Shown here: positions 1 to 8,704 of the stretch, one piece after another
Layout of the letters: every line of letters begins with the position of its first letter
Position numbering within the stretch: the stretch's first letter is position 1
Source of the DNA: Photobacterium sp. Ph5
Lineage (GTDB): Bacteria > Pseudomonadota > Gammaproteobacteria > Enterobacterales > Vibrionaceae
Reading direction: 5' to 3'
Length of the DNA: 37,071 nt
Assembly: GCF_022129445.1 (NCBI RefSeq)
Contig: NZ_JADQAQ010000044.1
Coordinates: 1-37,071 of the forward strand
The notes under the pieces: generated by a model
Told to the model about the DNA's origin: nothing
What the model saw: only the letters and a program-made list of their open reading frames with translations
Databases searched by the model: none
Translations under genes and position numbers: made by a program

Positions 1-14
1 ATTTGGACATAAAA

Positions 15-49
15 GACCCCCAATAATTGGTGTCCAACTATTGGGGGTC
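15..49. repeat. Strong inverted repeat (possible terminator of a flanking gene)
   Basis: Perfect 11-bp arms, GACCCCCAATA at 15-25 and its complement at 39-49, enclose a 13-base loop. On the minus strand the stem is followed by TTTTATG; on the plus strand the nearest T-run (65-70) lies 15 bases away, so neither side is a classical terminator. A competing pairing exists between TTGGACA at 3-9 and TGTCCAA at 31-37. It probably ends a gene lying left of the window, but this cannot be seen. Confidence 0.45.
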
Positions 50-84
50 AGTTCAGATGTCGGCTTTTTTGTATCTCAAAACCC

Positions 85-115
85 TTGACCTGTCTAAAGC
101 TTCATAGTTTATAGT
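85..115 (+). promoter_or_regulatory. Candidate MerR-type promoter with 19-bp spacer
   Basis: A -35-like TTGACC (85-90) and a -10-like TATAGT (110-115) are separated by 19 bp, longer than the usual 17. Overlong spacers of 19-20 bp are the hallmark of promoters activated by MerR-family regulators through DNA distortion, and the gene just downstream encodes a MerR protein, so autoregulation is the natural inference. I see no convincing dyad in the spacer. The start codon lies 28 bases after the -10 element, preceded by a GGGG-containing ribosome binding site. Confidence 0.5.
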
Positions 116-143
116 TCGCCTATCAATAAAGGGGAAAACTGCC

Positions 144-1316
144 ATGTACCGTATTTCTGAATTAGCGCAAAAAGTGGGATTAAGTCGTTCCACATTACTC
201 TATTACGAAAAGCTTAAGCTGATCACTGGCACACGCTTAAGCAATGGTTATCGAGGCTATACCGACAAAGATGTGCAACGGGTAAAACTGTTACAGCAAC
301 TGCAAGCAGGTGGGCTTTCATTGAAAGAGTGCCAATCCTGTTTAGATGCCCAAATCGATCGAGATCTGCTACTTCAACGGCTAAATATTCTGGATGAAGA
401 AATCGCCCAAAAACAGAAAGCCCATGATTTGCTTTCTGCCATGCTGGGTATGAATTCAATGAAAGAATGGCATCAATCAATGGACTCAGCAGCACCCTCG
501 GCTCACTTAGAATGGCTAATGAAGCAAGGTTTCAGTGAAAAACAAGCCTTACGATTAAAATGGCTATCAAAAGATATGAACGAACATGAGCAATACATGG
601 CAGATTTTGAAGCGATCTTTGATGATTTAGAACGACTTGGCCCTAGTTGTGATGAAGACTCTCTAAAAGCACTTGAAACATTGCCCATTAAATCTGGTGA
701 AGTGTTAGATATCGGCTGTGGTAAAGGTGTTGTTACTACCTTATTAGCTAAACATGGCGATTTTCATATCACTGCGTTAGATAACGATGAATATAACTTA
801 CGTTGTGTAACCGAAGTCGCCATTGAAAGCGGGCTTGAACATCGCATCACTACTGTTTGCGCCAGTATGACCACAATGCCTTTTGAAGAACAACATTTTG
901 ATGTGCTGTGGGCTGAAGGCAGTGCTTACATCATGGGGGTTGAGCAAGCACTTAAACAATGGAAACCATTTATTAAGGCTCATGGTTATTTGGTTATCAG
1001 TGACTTGGTGTGGTTAACCGATAATCCAAGCCAAGAAGCGGTCGATTTCTGGCAGCAAAACTATCCAGATATGACCACCAGCGAACATCGAGTCAAACAG
1101 ATGCAGCAAGCAGGTTTTGAAGTAATCAACCAGTTTACCCAAAGTGATCAGTCATGGACAAACTACCTAGCACCATTACAAAACAAGATCGCTCAATTGG
1201 ATAATCAGCATTTCACGTCCAATGCCATTAAAGATATTAAGAACGAAATCCATATTCATGAGCACTATTTAGGTCAATACGGCTATCAATTATTTGTATT
1301 AAAGAAAAAAGGTTAA
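144..1316 (+). CDS. MerR-family regulator fused to SAM-dependent methyltransferase
   Basis: 390 residues. Residues 1-70 form a MerR winged helix-turn-helix (opening YRISELAQKVGLSRSTLLYY, then the NGYRGYTDKDV wing). Residues 70-105 look like the dimerisation coiled coil. From about residue 180 there is a class I Rossmann methyltransferase with motif I LDIGCGKG at 188-195 and an acidic LDND segment near 213. MerR proteins normally carry a ligand-sensing C-terminal domain, so here a methyltransferase occupies that place. It may sense or modify a small-molecule inducer; the substrate is unknown. The gene is followed after 2 bp by an acetyltransferase gene, so the two form an operon, and the promoter upstream has MerR-type spacing. 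Domain assignment is firm; the biological role is inferred. Confidence 0.9.
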   Translation: MYRISELAQKVGLSRSTLLYYEKLKLITGTRLSNGYRGYTDKDVQRVKLLQQLQAGGLSLKECQSCLDAQIDRDLLLQRLNILDEEIAQKQKAHDLLSAMLGMNSMKEWHQSMDSAAPSAHLEWLMKQGFSEKQALRLKWLSKDMNEHEQYMADFEAIFDDLERLGPSCDEDSLKALETLPIKSGEVLDIGCGKGVVTTLLAKHGDFHITALDNDEYNLRCVTEVAIESGLEHRITTVCASMTTMPFEEQHFDVLWAEGSAYIMGVEQALKQWKPFIKAHGYLVISDLVWLTDNPSQEAVDFWQQNYPDMTTSEHRVKQMQQAGFEVINQFTQSDQSWTNYLAPLQNKIAQLDNQHFTSNAIKDIKNEIHIHEHYLGQYGYQLFVLKKKG

Positions 1317-1318
1317 AC

Positions 1319-1825
1319 ATGATCATTCGAGCAGAAAAAGATTCAGACATTACTGTGATTGAAACGCTAACTTACAGTGCATTTAAAGATCATCATCATC
1401 ATGAACCGGGCGCAGAACCAACCGAGCACTTGATCGTTAACCGCCTACGAGATGCTAACACCTTAACACTATCGTTAGTCGCAGAGGTAAACAATCAAGT
1501 TATTGGTCATATCGCTTTCTCCCCAGTACTGATCAATGGTGAAGCTACAAACTGGTACGGTTTAGCACCTGTATCAGTATTGCCAGAGCAGCAAAACAAA
1601 AGGATTGGTAAAGCGTTAATTAACGAAGGATTAGCCCAGTTAAAAGAGCATGGTGCAGAAGGATTCGTACTATTAGGTGAGCCTGAATATTATGGTCTAT
1701 TTGGTTTTAAAGCCCAACCAGAATTAACCCTAACAGGTGTGCCTGCTCAATACTTCTTAGCCCTGCCTATTAAAGATTCAATTCCGACAGGTGAAGTAAG
1801 CTATCACCTAGCGTTTTTTGAATAA
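1319..1825 (+). CDS. GNAT-family N-acetyltransferase (YhbS-like)
   Basis: 168 residues, close to the usual length of the YhbS/COG3153 group. The acetyl-CoA pyrophosphate-binding segment QNKRIGKAL lies at 92-100, within the strand-helix unit VSVLPEQQNKRIGKALI. The following LLGEPEYYGLFGFK (around 125-140) is the family's typical YYxxFGF motif. It uses acetyl-CoA to acetylate an unidentified amine. The start sits 2 bp after the stop of the MerR-methyltransferase gene and has an AAGG ribosome binding site, so it is translated from the same message. A regulator plus two group-transfer enzymes suggests modification of a toxic or signalling small molecule, which is inference. Confidence 0.88.
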   Translation: MIIRAEKDSDITVIETLTYSAFKDHHHHEPGAEPTEHLIVNRLRDANTLTLSLVAEVNNQVIGHIAFSPVLINGEATNWYGLAPVSVLPEQQNKRIGKALINEGLAQLKEHGAEGFVLLGEPEYYGLFGFKAQPELTLTGVPAQYFLALPIKDSIPTGEVSYHLAFFE

Positions 1826-1835
1826 TACATTTAAA

Positions 1836-1854
1836 AGCCAACGTAGTGTCGGCT
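1836..1854 (+). terminator. Weak hairpin after the acetyltransferase gene
   Basis: AGCCAAC pairs with GTCGGCT with one mismatch, and ATTTAT follows. It lies 11 bases after the stop codon of the acetyltransferase gene. The short stem and poor T-tract make it a marginal terminator. Confidence 0.25.
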
Positions 1855-2344
1855 ATTTATGTATAGCCAAAAGGTATCTATTATTTAATGCTTCCGTAAG
1901 AATATAATTATAAAAAATATTATTACTAACAACCTTACTTTTTCGAGTTTATTAAAACTCTTAACGACTTAACCTTAAAACGACCCTCTACTTTTTAGCA
2001 ATCCACCTTATTATCTAATTATGAATAATGATAAATGCTATAAAAATCGAGTAATAAGAAAATAAATTCCAGAAAATGCGTTTTTTATTAATGAAACAGA
2101 CAAAAATATAAAGCATAATTTTTGGTTATGGATTATCTAAATTTATGATTATATAGCATTACAATAAAGAGCAATAATGTACGCACAACTTAAAGAAAGA
2201 TACTTTAAAATAGTCAGTTTCTTATAAAATTTTATATTTATTTGCTGATAATCGTCTTAAATCATCCAATATTTCTATCATGAATTTAAGTGGCTCACTC
2301 TTTTTATATCTTTATTAAAAATGCATATAAAAACAGGATACTCA
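1855..2344. other. AT-rich intergenic region without recognised gene
   Basis: About 490 bases of very AT-rich DNA between the acetyltransferase and acyltransferase genes. No open frame with a plausible ribosome binding site and no RNA gene was recognised. It presumably holds the promoter of the acyltransferase gene, but many TATAAT-like hexamers make a single choice unsafe. Confidence 0.5.
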
Positions 2345-3409
2345 ATGAATAATTCAATACAAGTTAAACGCGACGACTACCTAGATAATATCAAATGGGT
2401 GTTGGCGGTATTGGTGATATTGCACCATAGTGCAGGCGCAGCAGGACTCGATCAAATAGGATTCAATTTGCCCCATGTTAAAGAATCGATGCAATATCAA
2501 TATGGGGTTTTAAGCATATTTCAGAGTATCAACCAGTCATTTTTTATGTCACTGTTTTTCTTTATTTCTGCCTACTTCGTACTCCCCTCCTTTGAGCGTA
2601 AGGGGGCTGGGAAGTTTATGTTGGATAAGCTCAAGCGCCTTGGTATCCCAACCTTAATGACCCTATTTATAATCATTCCAATTGTATCTCTTGAACTTGC
2701 CACATCAAATCTTAAAGGCTTTTTCCTCAACGGTAATATTTCCTTAGGAGTCACCTGGTTCTGCTGGGCCTTGATCGTGTTTTGCGGGGTATTTACATTG
2801 TGCCGTACTGGCAGTCAAAAGGTTTACGTTGACAAGCCGTTTCCGGAACTATGGAAGATCTTGCTGTTTGCCGTGATAATGATTCCAGTCAATTTCTTTG
2901 GCTTGTATATGATGGAAGTACTGGGTAGCGATTTCTTTGGCTTTCAACTTCTTAAGTATTTTCCGATGTATATCAGCATGTTTTACTTTGGCATCTTAGC
3001 TTATAGGTATCAGTGGCTGGATAAGCTAGAGTTTAAACATGCTTTTTTCGGGATTCTGATGTGGATTGTCGCATTCGCATTCATCTCTCCGACAGCTTCC
3101 GGTTATGGCCTGAATGATGAAATGGTAGTTCATGGATTTACCATGATAGGGATGTCGATGTTTCTGCTCTATAGCTTCAAAATGCTATTCAATACTAAGG
3201 GACAATGGAGTTCAATCTTAGCCCGCACCGCTTTTGCGGCTTATGTGGTGCAGATTATCCCAATGAAGTTAACCGTAGACTTTTATCAATCTTTTATGAC
3301 CCAAACACCCTTAATCAACTTTGTGGTCATTGCCATCCCCTCTGTGATCGGTTCTTTTACTATTGGCTATCTTATCTGCAAGACCCCCGTCCTAAAACGT
3401 ATTTTCTGA
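2345..3409 (+). CDS. Membrane acyltransferase, acyltransferase-3 family
   Basis: 354 residues from the ATG at 2345. This start is preferred over the in-frame ATG at 2321 because AGGA lies 6 bases before it, and because the protein then begins a few residues before the conserved opening RDDYLDNIKWVLAVLVILHH. That opening, with the first membrane helix ending in the LHHS histidines, is typical of the Acyl_transf_3/OafA-like family (PF01757). About ten hydrophobic segments follow, as in the family. Members transfer acyl groups to surface sugars or other envelope molecules from the cytoplasmic membrane; the acceptor here is unknown. The gene stands alone, with AT-rich DNA upstream and a hairpin downstream. 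Confidence 0.85.
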   Translation: MNNSIQVKRDDYLDNIKWVLAVLVILHHSAGAAGLDQIGFNLPHVKESMQYQYGVLSIFQSINQSFFMSLFFFISAYFVLPSFERKGAGKFMLDKLKRLGIPTLMTLFIIIPIVSLELATSNLKGFFLNGNISLGVTWFCWALIVFCGVFTLCRTGSQKVYVDKPFPELWKILLFAVIMIPVNFFGLYMMEVLGSDFFGFQLLKYFPMYISMFYFGILAYRYQWLDKLEFKHAFFGILMWIVAFAFISPTASGYGLNDEMVVHGFTMIGMSMFLLYSFKMLFNTKGQWSSILARTAFAAYVVQIIPMKLTVDFYQSFMTQTPLINFVVIAIPSVIGSFTIGYLICKTPVLKRIF

Positions 3410-3422
3410 TCTAGCTAAACAT

Positions 3423-3450
3423 GTGACTCTCATCTCGGTGATGGAGTCAC
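3423..3450 (+). terminator. Hairpin downstream of acyltransferase gene
   Basis: GTGACTC (3423-3429) pairs with GAGTCAC (3444-3450), extended inward by CATC/GATG. It lies 14 bases after the stop codon. No T-run follows directly (the next is near 3487), so it is a stable hairpin but not a canonical intrinsic terminator. The rest of 3410-3697 shows nothing recognisable. Confidence 0.45.
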
Positions 3451-3697
3451 AGCTAGTCGATCTTACTGGATATAGCATTTGGACTGTTTTTTTAGCTACG
3501 CCCCACTTATCACTACCAGTCTCGATGTTTACTTTTACTATGTATATGACTTAATGCGGTAGTCTCATTACAACCTACTGAGAATGGATGTTACGTATTT
3601 CTAAAATAGTTTAACCATGTTATCTGTTATCACATTGAAATAAAATGAGCGAGAAAGTTAGCACCCACTCAATTTACATCAACCATTACTAATAGAA

Positions 3698-4246
3698 CTA
3701 TTCAGGTTGAGATGGCGTTGCTGCTTCTGTTGCAGGTGCTGGTGTTGAAGAGGTTGGAGTATCAACCAAGGGGGCTGCTACATCTTGCTCAATTTGCGGT
3801 GCTGTTGATGAATCAGAATGAGTTTGTGACTCTACAACTGGCGCTGTATTTGTGGATTCTGGCGTTGAAGATGTTGGAGTATCAACTAAAGGCGCAGCTA
3901 AAGGAGTAGCGGCATCTTGTTGGGCTTGTGCCTCTGTAGGCTGTTCCGTTGTAACAGGAGTGCTTGATGGTGCATCGACGGCAGAGCATGACATCCCTAG
4001 AGTGGTTAATTTTTCAGCAAAGGCTTTCGCTTTTGCTTCACAGTAACCTACCTCATGTTTCGCATCCCACAATACAGCCGTACCATCTGGTTTAGTGTAG
4101 TGGACTTCACACGGTACTTTGCTATTTGGATTAGTATAAACAACTTCGATGACACGCTCGGAATGATCACTTTTACACACATACTTATCTTGTGCATGTG
4201 CCTGAAAAGCCAAAATAGATAGCGCAACCAATAATAGTGATTTCAT
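3698..4246 (-). CDS. Secreted small protein with Cys-bearing N-domain and Pro/Thr-rich tail
   Basis: 182 residues; not recognised as a named family. Residues 1-18 are a Sec signal peptide (MKSLLLVALSILAFQAHA, probable cut after AHA). Residues 19-90 form a small domain with four cysteines (24, 46, 69, 87), which could make two disulfides in the periplasm. From about 91 to the end the protein is low-complexity, rich in Pro, Thr, Ser, Ala and acidic residues. It contains the 13-residue segment AAPLVDTPTSSTP twice, at 117-129 and 157-169, a 40-residue period that is also visible in the DNA. The tail is probably an extended linker. It has no operon partner, and its function is unknown. Confidence 0.75.
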   Translation of the reverse strand: MKSLLLVALSILAFQAHAQDKYVCKSDHSERVIEVVYTNPNSKVPCEVHYTKPDGTAVLWDAKHEVGYCEAKAKAFAEKLTTLGMSCSAVDAPSSTPVTTEQPTEAQAQQDAATPLAAPLVDTPTSSTPESTNTAPVVESQTHSDSSTAPQIEQDVAAPLVDTPTSSTPAPATEAATPSQPE

Positions 4247-4467
4247 TATATAACTCCCAAAATAGTCGTTGCTGAAGAGATGAAGATCTTATCTTATTCG
4301 CTAAACAATGACTTGAAGCTGAATATTTAACGCAATAGATGATTTTAATCTTCACTGTTAAATCAGTATAAGATCTCTGACGACGAGCATAGAATTTAAT
4401 TCATCGTTTGTGTGATTGGATATTGCATTCATTTAACAACAATAATCTTAATACGACAGACAATAAA

Positions 4468-4488
4468 AAAGGCTCATTACGAGCCTTT
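4468..4488 (-). terminator. Intrinsic terminator of the HPF-like gene
   Basis: On the minus strand AAAGGCTC and GAGCCTTT form an 8-bp stem with a 5-base loop, followed by a T-rich stretch (the complement of the A-run starting at 4464). It lies 33 bases past the stop of the minus-strand gene ending at 4522. Confidence 0.8.
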
Positions 4489-4521
4489 AATTTTGATGAC
4501 AAGAAATGCAATCACATAAAA

Positions 4522-4803
4522 TTATTGATGCGCTGCTTTCTTCTCAATCACTTTTTCAAAATGGAAAAATGCTTCTTTAATACATTCTTCTAAATTTACG
4601 TTATGCGCTTTAGCACTAACTTTATGGAACACTTCTGTATCCATATTTAAATCAACCGCGTAACCAGTGTCTTCTTTAATAATATCAACATGAAGATGTT
4701 TAAATTCAGGATCGATAACCATCATCTTTTCAATATAGTCAGATACTACTGCTTTGATTGAATCAGTTAGTTCCATATGTTCGCATTTGATTTTTAAGCT
4801 CAT
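4522..4803 (-). CDS. HPF/RaiA-like ribosome-associated protein (S30AE fold)
   Basis: 93 residues, the length of short hibernation-promoting factors (HPF of E. coli is 95). The layout fits the S30AE beta-alpha-beta-beta-beta-alpha fold: a first strand LKIKCEHMELT, a helix DSIKAVVSDYIEKM, three strands including HVDIIKED and YAVDLNMDT, and a last helix LEECIKEAFFHFEKVIEKK. Family members bind the 30S decoding centre and inactivate ribosomes in stationary phase. Sequence similarity to canonical HPF is only moderate and I do not see its usual basic surface, so this may be a divergent paralogue. A GAGGTG ribosome binding site precedes the ATG, and a clear terminator follows the gene. It is monocistronic. 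Confidence 0.72.
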   Translation of the reverse strand: MSLKIKCEHMELTDSIKAVVSDYIEKMMVIDPEFKHLHVDIIKEDTGYAVDLNMDTEVFHKVSAKAHNVNLEECIKEAFFHFEKVIEKKAAHQ

Positions 4804-4916
4804 GATACACCTCAGTAATTCTCTTAAATATCTGACACTGACTGTAAGCCTAAAAATAAAAAAAGTCTCATTCTAAAAAAGTAATATTAATACTCAAAAA
4901 CCACTTAGCGTCACAT

Positions 4917-5414
4917 TTATTCTTCAGGTAATACCCAATCCGGACGTGGGAAATGACAGGTATAACCATTCGGTCGATGGAGTAAATAATCTTGGTGCTC
5001 TGACTCTGCTTGCCAAAAATCACTCGCTGGCACGACTTCTGTTACTACCGTTCCCGGCCAAATTCCAGAAGCATTGATACGCTTAATTAAATCTTGGGCT
5101 GTGTCTTTTTGCGCCTCTGAAGTATAGAAAATCGCAGAGCGATAAGAAGTACCGATATCATTACCTTGGCGATTGGTTGTTGTTGGATCGTGAATTTGAA
5201 AGAAGTACGCCAAAATATTTTCAAAACTGGTTTGATCATCATCAAAGGTTATTTCAATGGCTTCAGCATGAGTACCATGATTAGGATAAGTTGCATTTGC
5301 CACATCACCACCCGTATAGCCTACACGCGTTGTAATCACCCCTGTTTGACGACGAATAAGATCTTGCATCCCCCAGAAACAGCCGCCAGCCAATATCGCT
5401 TTTTGTTCTGCCAT
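4917..5414 (-). CDS. msrA: Peptide-methionine (S)-S-oxide reductase MsrA
   Basis: 165 residues from the ATG at 5414, which has a GGAG ribosome binding site 6 bases upstream; an in-frame ATG at 5444 lacks one. MsrA repairs methionine-S-sulfoxide in oxidised proteins, with thioredoxin as reductant. The catalytic cysteine is C12 in GGCFWG, and the family motifs [30 protein letters not shown] and [14 protein letters not shown] follow in order. The short C-terminus ([17 protein letters not shown]) matches the compact MsrA group with the final YxCHFPRP segment, where Cys may resolve the disulfide. The gene is single and diverges from the pseudouridine synthase gene across about 165 bp. Confidence 0.95.
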   Translation of the reverse strand: MAEQKAILAGGCFWGMQDLIRRQTGVITTRVGYTGGDVANATYPNHGTHAEAIEITFDDDQTSFENILAYFFQIHDPTTTNRQGNDIGTSYRSAIFYTSEAQKDTAQDLIKRINASGIWPGTVVTEVVPASDFWQAESEHQDYLLHRPNGYTCHFPRPDWVLPEE

Positions 5415-5579
5415 CGTTAACTCCTTAGCTTTATTCAATCCCAATTCGTTATATACCCTATCAATAAATCGTTAGTGATGAACAGTATTTATGATTGGGA
5501 AAGAACTCAAAAACCAATCACTCGTACTCTCCCTCATAGAGTGGTAAAATCCTCGCCCCATTTTGCGATAGATTAAGCC

Positions 5580-7253
5580 ATGTACGATTCCCTTTTTACT
5601 CCATTTCACTCATCGATTGAGGCTATCGCCTTACCTGAACGTTTTACTTATCCTTTTTGTTATAAACCACACCCACTTAGCGTGTTAGCCGCACAAGAGT
5701 TGCAACAGCACCTAGAAACACAAACCGAATGGCAACATGATTTTGGTTTTGATGGCTTAAATGAAGACAGTGATAACCATGCTATTGGCAACATGTTCGG
5801 TGTGTTAGTGGTACAAAACGAGCAAGGTGACATCGGTTATCTATCGGCATTTTCAGGCACTATCGCAGGGCAAACACAGTTACCCCATTTTGTGCCGCCT
5901 GTGTTTGATGCGCTTAACACCGTTCCTGAGATCCAAGCAATTAAACACGCGCTTACAGCACTAGAATCTGACATTGAATCTATTGCGTCTTCGCCTCAGT
6001 TCATTGCGCTGCAACAGCAATATACCCAAGCGAAAACACAAGCAGAGCAAGAGTCTGAAGCTTTTCGTTTACAGATGATTGAACAGCGAAAGCAGCGTAA
6101 ATTGCAACGTAAATCTGCCGAACAAAGTGATGATGAAAGCTTTAAAACCGAAGAGTTTCATCGCTTAGCCCGTGAAAGCGCTTACGATAAACATCAACAA
6201 AAAGCATTGCGCCAACAGTGGCAACAAACGCTGCTATCACTGAGCGAACAACTTGAAACAGATACCACGGTGCTTACTGAACTGAAAGCTAAGCAAAGTA
6301 AATTAGCAGCACAGTTAGAACAAAGCATTAATAGCCAATACCGCTTTGTCGATCAGTTTGGAGAATATAAAGATCTCAATCAGTTATTTGATAAGCCATT
6401 ACAAGGTGCGGGCGATTGCGCTATCGTCAAACTGCTTCAGTATGCGTTTAACCACCAATTAAAGCCGTTAGCGATGGCAAATTTCTGGTGGGGTAAGTCC
6501 CCAGCGCCACAAATGCTGAAACATAAATACTTTTATGAGGCCTCAAAAAACAAATGTGAGCCTATTTTAGCCCATATGATGTCTGGCATTGAGATAGACG
6601 AGAACCCACTAGAACAAAACCCAGCCGAAGGCAAAGAGCTAAGTATTGTTTATCAAGACGATGCGATGGTGATTGTTAATAAACCTGCGGAGTTCTTATC
6701 TGTACCCGGTAAAACCATTACCGATTCAGTATATAGCCGAATGCAAGCCATGTTCCCAGATAGCGATAGCCCGTTGATTGTCCATCGTTTAGATATGTCG
6801 ACCTCTGGCTTAATCGTAATTGCTTTAACCAAAGATGCTCACAAAGCACTGCAAAAACAGTTTATTGAGCGCACTGTCGAAAAACGTTACGTTGCCCTAT
6901 TAGAAGGCAACAGTGAAAATGATAGTGGGCAGATTGATTTTCCAATGCGGGTGGATTTAGATGATCGCCCTCGCCAAATCGTGTGTTACCAATACGGCAA
7001 GCCAGCACAAACCACATGGGAAGTGCTTGAACGTAAAAACGGTAGAACCAAGGTCTATTACTACCCGAAAACAGGTCGTACACATCAGCTTCGTGTCCAT
7101 TCCGCCCATCTTAAAGGGATGAACATGCCTATTGTCGGTGATGATTTATACGGGCAAAAAGGCGATCGCTTATGCTTACATGCTCAATATTTAGCATTCA
7201 ACCATCCGACGACTAACGAGCGTGTGGTGTTTGAAGTCGCTGAAGATTTTTAA
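5580..7253 (+). CDS. RluA-family pseudouridine synthase with long N-terminal extension
   Basis: 557 residues, far longer than the ~220-330 of ordinary RluA enzymes. The catalytic domain occupies about 350-557 and contains VHRLDMSTSGLIVIA with catalytic Asp405. It is followed by KRYVALLEG (near 435-445), TKVYYYPKTGRTHQLRVH and the DDLYG segment. It isomerises uridine to pseudouridine in RNA; the target (probably 23S rRNA) is not deducible. Residues 1-110 are a separate domain, and about 140-250 are a charged, Gln/Glu-rich probable coiled coil. A conserved GAGDCAIVKLL segment near 276-286 precedes the catalytic domain. This long architecture is familiar in Vibrionaceae. The ribosome binding site is weak. 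A strong terminator follows. Confidence 0.9.
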   Translation: MYDSLFTPFHSSIEAIALPERFTYPFCYKPHPLSVLAAQELQQHLETQTEWQHDFGFDGLNEDSDNHAIGNMFGVLVVQNEQGDIGYLSAFSGTIAGQTQLPHFVPPVFDALNTVPEIQAIKHALTALESDIESIASSPQFIALQQQYTQAKTQAEQESEAFRLQMIEQRKQRKLQRKSAEQSDDESFKTEEFHRLARESAYDKHQQKALRQQWQQTLLSLSEQLETDTTVLTELKAKQSKLAAQLEQSINSQYRFVDQFGEYKDLNQLFDKPLQGAGDCAIVKLLQYAFNHQLKPLAMANFWWGKSPAPQMLKHKYFYEASKNKCEPILAHMMSGIEIDENPLEQNPAEGKELSIVYQDDAMVIVNKPAEFLSVPGKTITDSVYSRMQAMFPDSDSPLIVHRLDMSTSGLIVIALTKDAHKALQKQFIERTVEKRYVALLEGNSENDSGQIDFPMRVDLDDRPRQIVCYQYGKPAQTTWEVLERKNGRTKVYYYPKTGRTHQLRVHSAHLKGMNMPIVGDDLYGQKGDRLCLHAQYLAFNHPTTNERVVFEVAEDF

Positions 7254-7282
7254 TGCCGGAATAACACCGAAAAAACGACAAT

Positions 7283-7325
7283 GGCTGACTCATTTTTTAT
7301 TATGTGTCAGCCTATTTTATTTCTT
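7283..7325 (+). terminator. Intrinsic terminator of the pseudouridine synthase gene
   Basis: GGCTGAC (7283-7289) pairs with GTCAGCC (7306-7312), with an inner CAT/ATG extension, and the T-rich TATTTTATTTCTT follows. It begins 29 bases after the stop codon. The rest of the gap up to 7544 holds no supported gene. Confidence 0.8.
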
Positions 7326-7544
7326 AATGAATCCATGTGCTGGCGTGAGCGCCTACAACGCTCAGAGCAATACTTCACTTCATCCCAACATTGTTGCCAT
7401 TTCTTACGCCAAGTGAACGGACGCTGGCAAACGACACACACTTTACTGGGTAAATTGGATTTTTTGTGCATCTCTTTTTCTTATTTAATAAACTCAGTGC
7501 TATTACGTTTAAAACCGTTTATTCGATGTTATTTTCTGTAAAAA

Positions 7545-8453
7545 TCATCCTTTCACTTCTTGATGCAACCAATCACGAAACACTTGTACTTTAGCTATAT
7601 CAATTGATTCTGGCTTATACACCACAAAGTAAGCCAGTGGTGATTCAAATTGGATCTCTGGAAATAATCGTACTAACCGCCCAGCCGCTAAATCATCTTT
7701 CACCATTACACTGCGCGCTAATGCTATACCACTGCCATCAATGGCTGTTTGTAATACCGCCGCAGAGTTATTAATTTGAATGTTATGCGTTGGTTGATGA
7801 TTAATGCCTGCTTTATTTAACCATGCCGACCAGGTTGGAAAGCCTGAGTCCTCATCCATAGACAGATCATGAATGAATGTTTGTTGTAATAATTGTCTTG
7901 GTTTTATCAAGCTATCTGCTTTTGCTAATAACTGTGGAGAACAAACGGGAAACACTTCCTCTTCCATTAATTTCTCTGCCACCAGCCCTTGCCAGTTTCC
8001 AGCGCCGTAACGCACACCAATATCGACGCGCTGAATAACAAAATCTATCGGTTTTAAATTAGTGTCTAACCGCACATCGCTTTCTGGACATAGCGCTTGA
8101 AAGCGATCAAGACGAGGTAATAACCATTTAGCAGCAAACGCTGGACTAACGGTCACGGTTAATATGCCGCTTGCAGGGCTTTGCTGAAGCAGCTCTAAAC
8201 CTTGGGATAATTTATCAAACCCAGCACGAATTTCTGGCAATGCGCGTTCGGCGGTTTCTGTTGGCAGTAGTCGAATTTTACCACTGTTAGCGCGGTGAAA
8301 TAACGGCGTTTCTAACCACTCTTCCAATGTTCTGACTAATTGCCCCACTGCCGCTGGCGTAACGTTTAGCTCTTCTGCTGCGGCAGAAAAACTTTGGTGG
8401 CGAGCACTGACTTCAAAGGCTTTTAATGCATTCAAATGTATCGGTAATTTCAT
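7545..8453 (-). CDS. LysR-family transcriptional regulator, GcvA-like
   Basis: 302 residues, the normal length. The N-terminal helix-turn-helix begins LNALKAFEVSARHQSFSAAA and continues EELNVTPAAVGQLVRTLEEW up to about residue 60; the wording of this region is typical of the GcvA group. The rest (about 90-300) is a periplasmic-binding-protein-like effector domain, for example SGILTVTVSPAFAAKWLLPRL and DIGVRYGAGNW. It diverges from the cupin-amine oxidase operon across 251 bp, the classic arrangement for a LysR regulator and its target, and a T-N11-A dyad lies in that gap. The inducer is unknown. Confidence 0.92.
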   Translation of the reverse strand: MKLPIHLNALKAFEVSARHQSFSAAAEELNVTPAAVGQLVRTLEEWLETPLFHRANSGKIRLLPTETAERALPEIRAGFDKLSQGLELLQQSPASGILTVTVSPAFAAKWLLPRLDRFQALCPESDVRLDTNLKPIDFVIQRVDIGVRYGAGNWQGLVAEKLMEEEVFPVCSPQLLAKADSLIKPRQLLQQTFIHDLSMDEDSGFPTWSAWLNKAGINHQPTHNIQINNSAAVLQTAIDGSGIALARSVMVKDDLAAGRLVRLFPEIQFESPLAYFVVYKPESIDIAKVQVFRDWLHQEVKG

Positions 8454-8654
8454 ATCGGTAAAGTTTTTCTTTATTGGTTTAACAGATTATCTCATTTGTC
8501 GAAATAGCTAATAACAACAAAAATATTAACATTTGCGATCAACTCAAGCCTAGCATGAAAGTTTTTCTTTTGTTGATAGTCAGTAGTTAAGAGAGCAAAG
8601 CAGAAGTACTGTGATGGCGGGCCATAATTAATCTCCCCTTTGAAGTTCACTGTC

Positions 8655-8681
8655 AGGACGATTTTTATTCACTATCGTCCT
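8655..8681. promoter_or_regulatory. T-N11-A dyad, candidate LysR operator or leader hairpin
   Basis: The arms AGGACGAT (8655-8662) and ATCGTCCT (8674-8681) are perfect complements around an 11-base centre, giving exactly the T-N11-A spacing of LysR-type binding sites. It lies between the divergent LysR gene and the cupin gene, 23 bases before the cupin start. This position is closer to the start codon than an activator site would usually be, so repression or an RNA hairpin in the leader are alternatives. A second weak dyad, CAGTA at 8581-8585 with TACTG at 8607-8611, lies upstream. Confidence 0.5.
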
Positions 8682-8704
8682 TTACTTAAACGTAAGAGGT
8701 CATC

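Noticed and set aside
3205..3414. 69-codon plus-strand frame overlapping the end of the acyltransferase gene
   Set aside because: It overlaps the supported membrane protein in another frame and its cysteine-rich look is a frame artefact.
7281..7541. 86-codon plus-strand open frame after the pseudouridine synthase gene
   Set aside because: Its ATG lies within the left edge of the strong terminator hairpin (7283-7312), it has no ribosome binding site and no recognisable domain.
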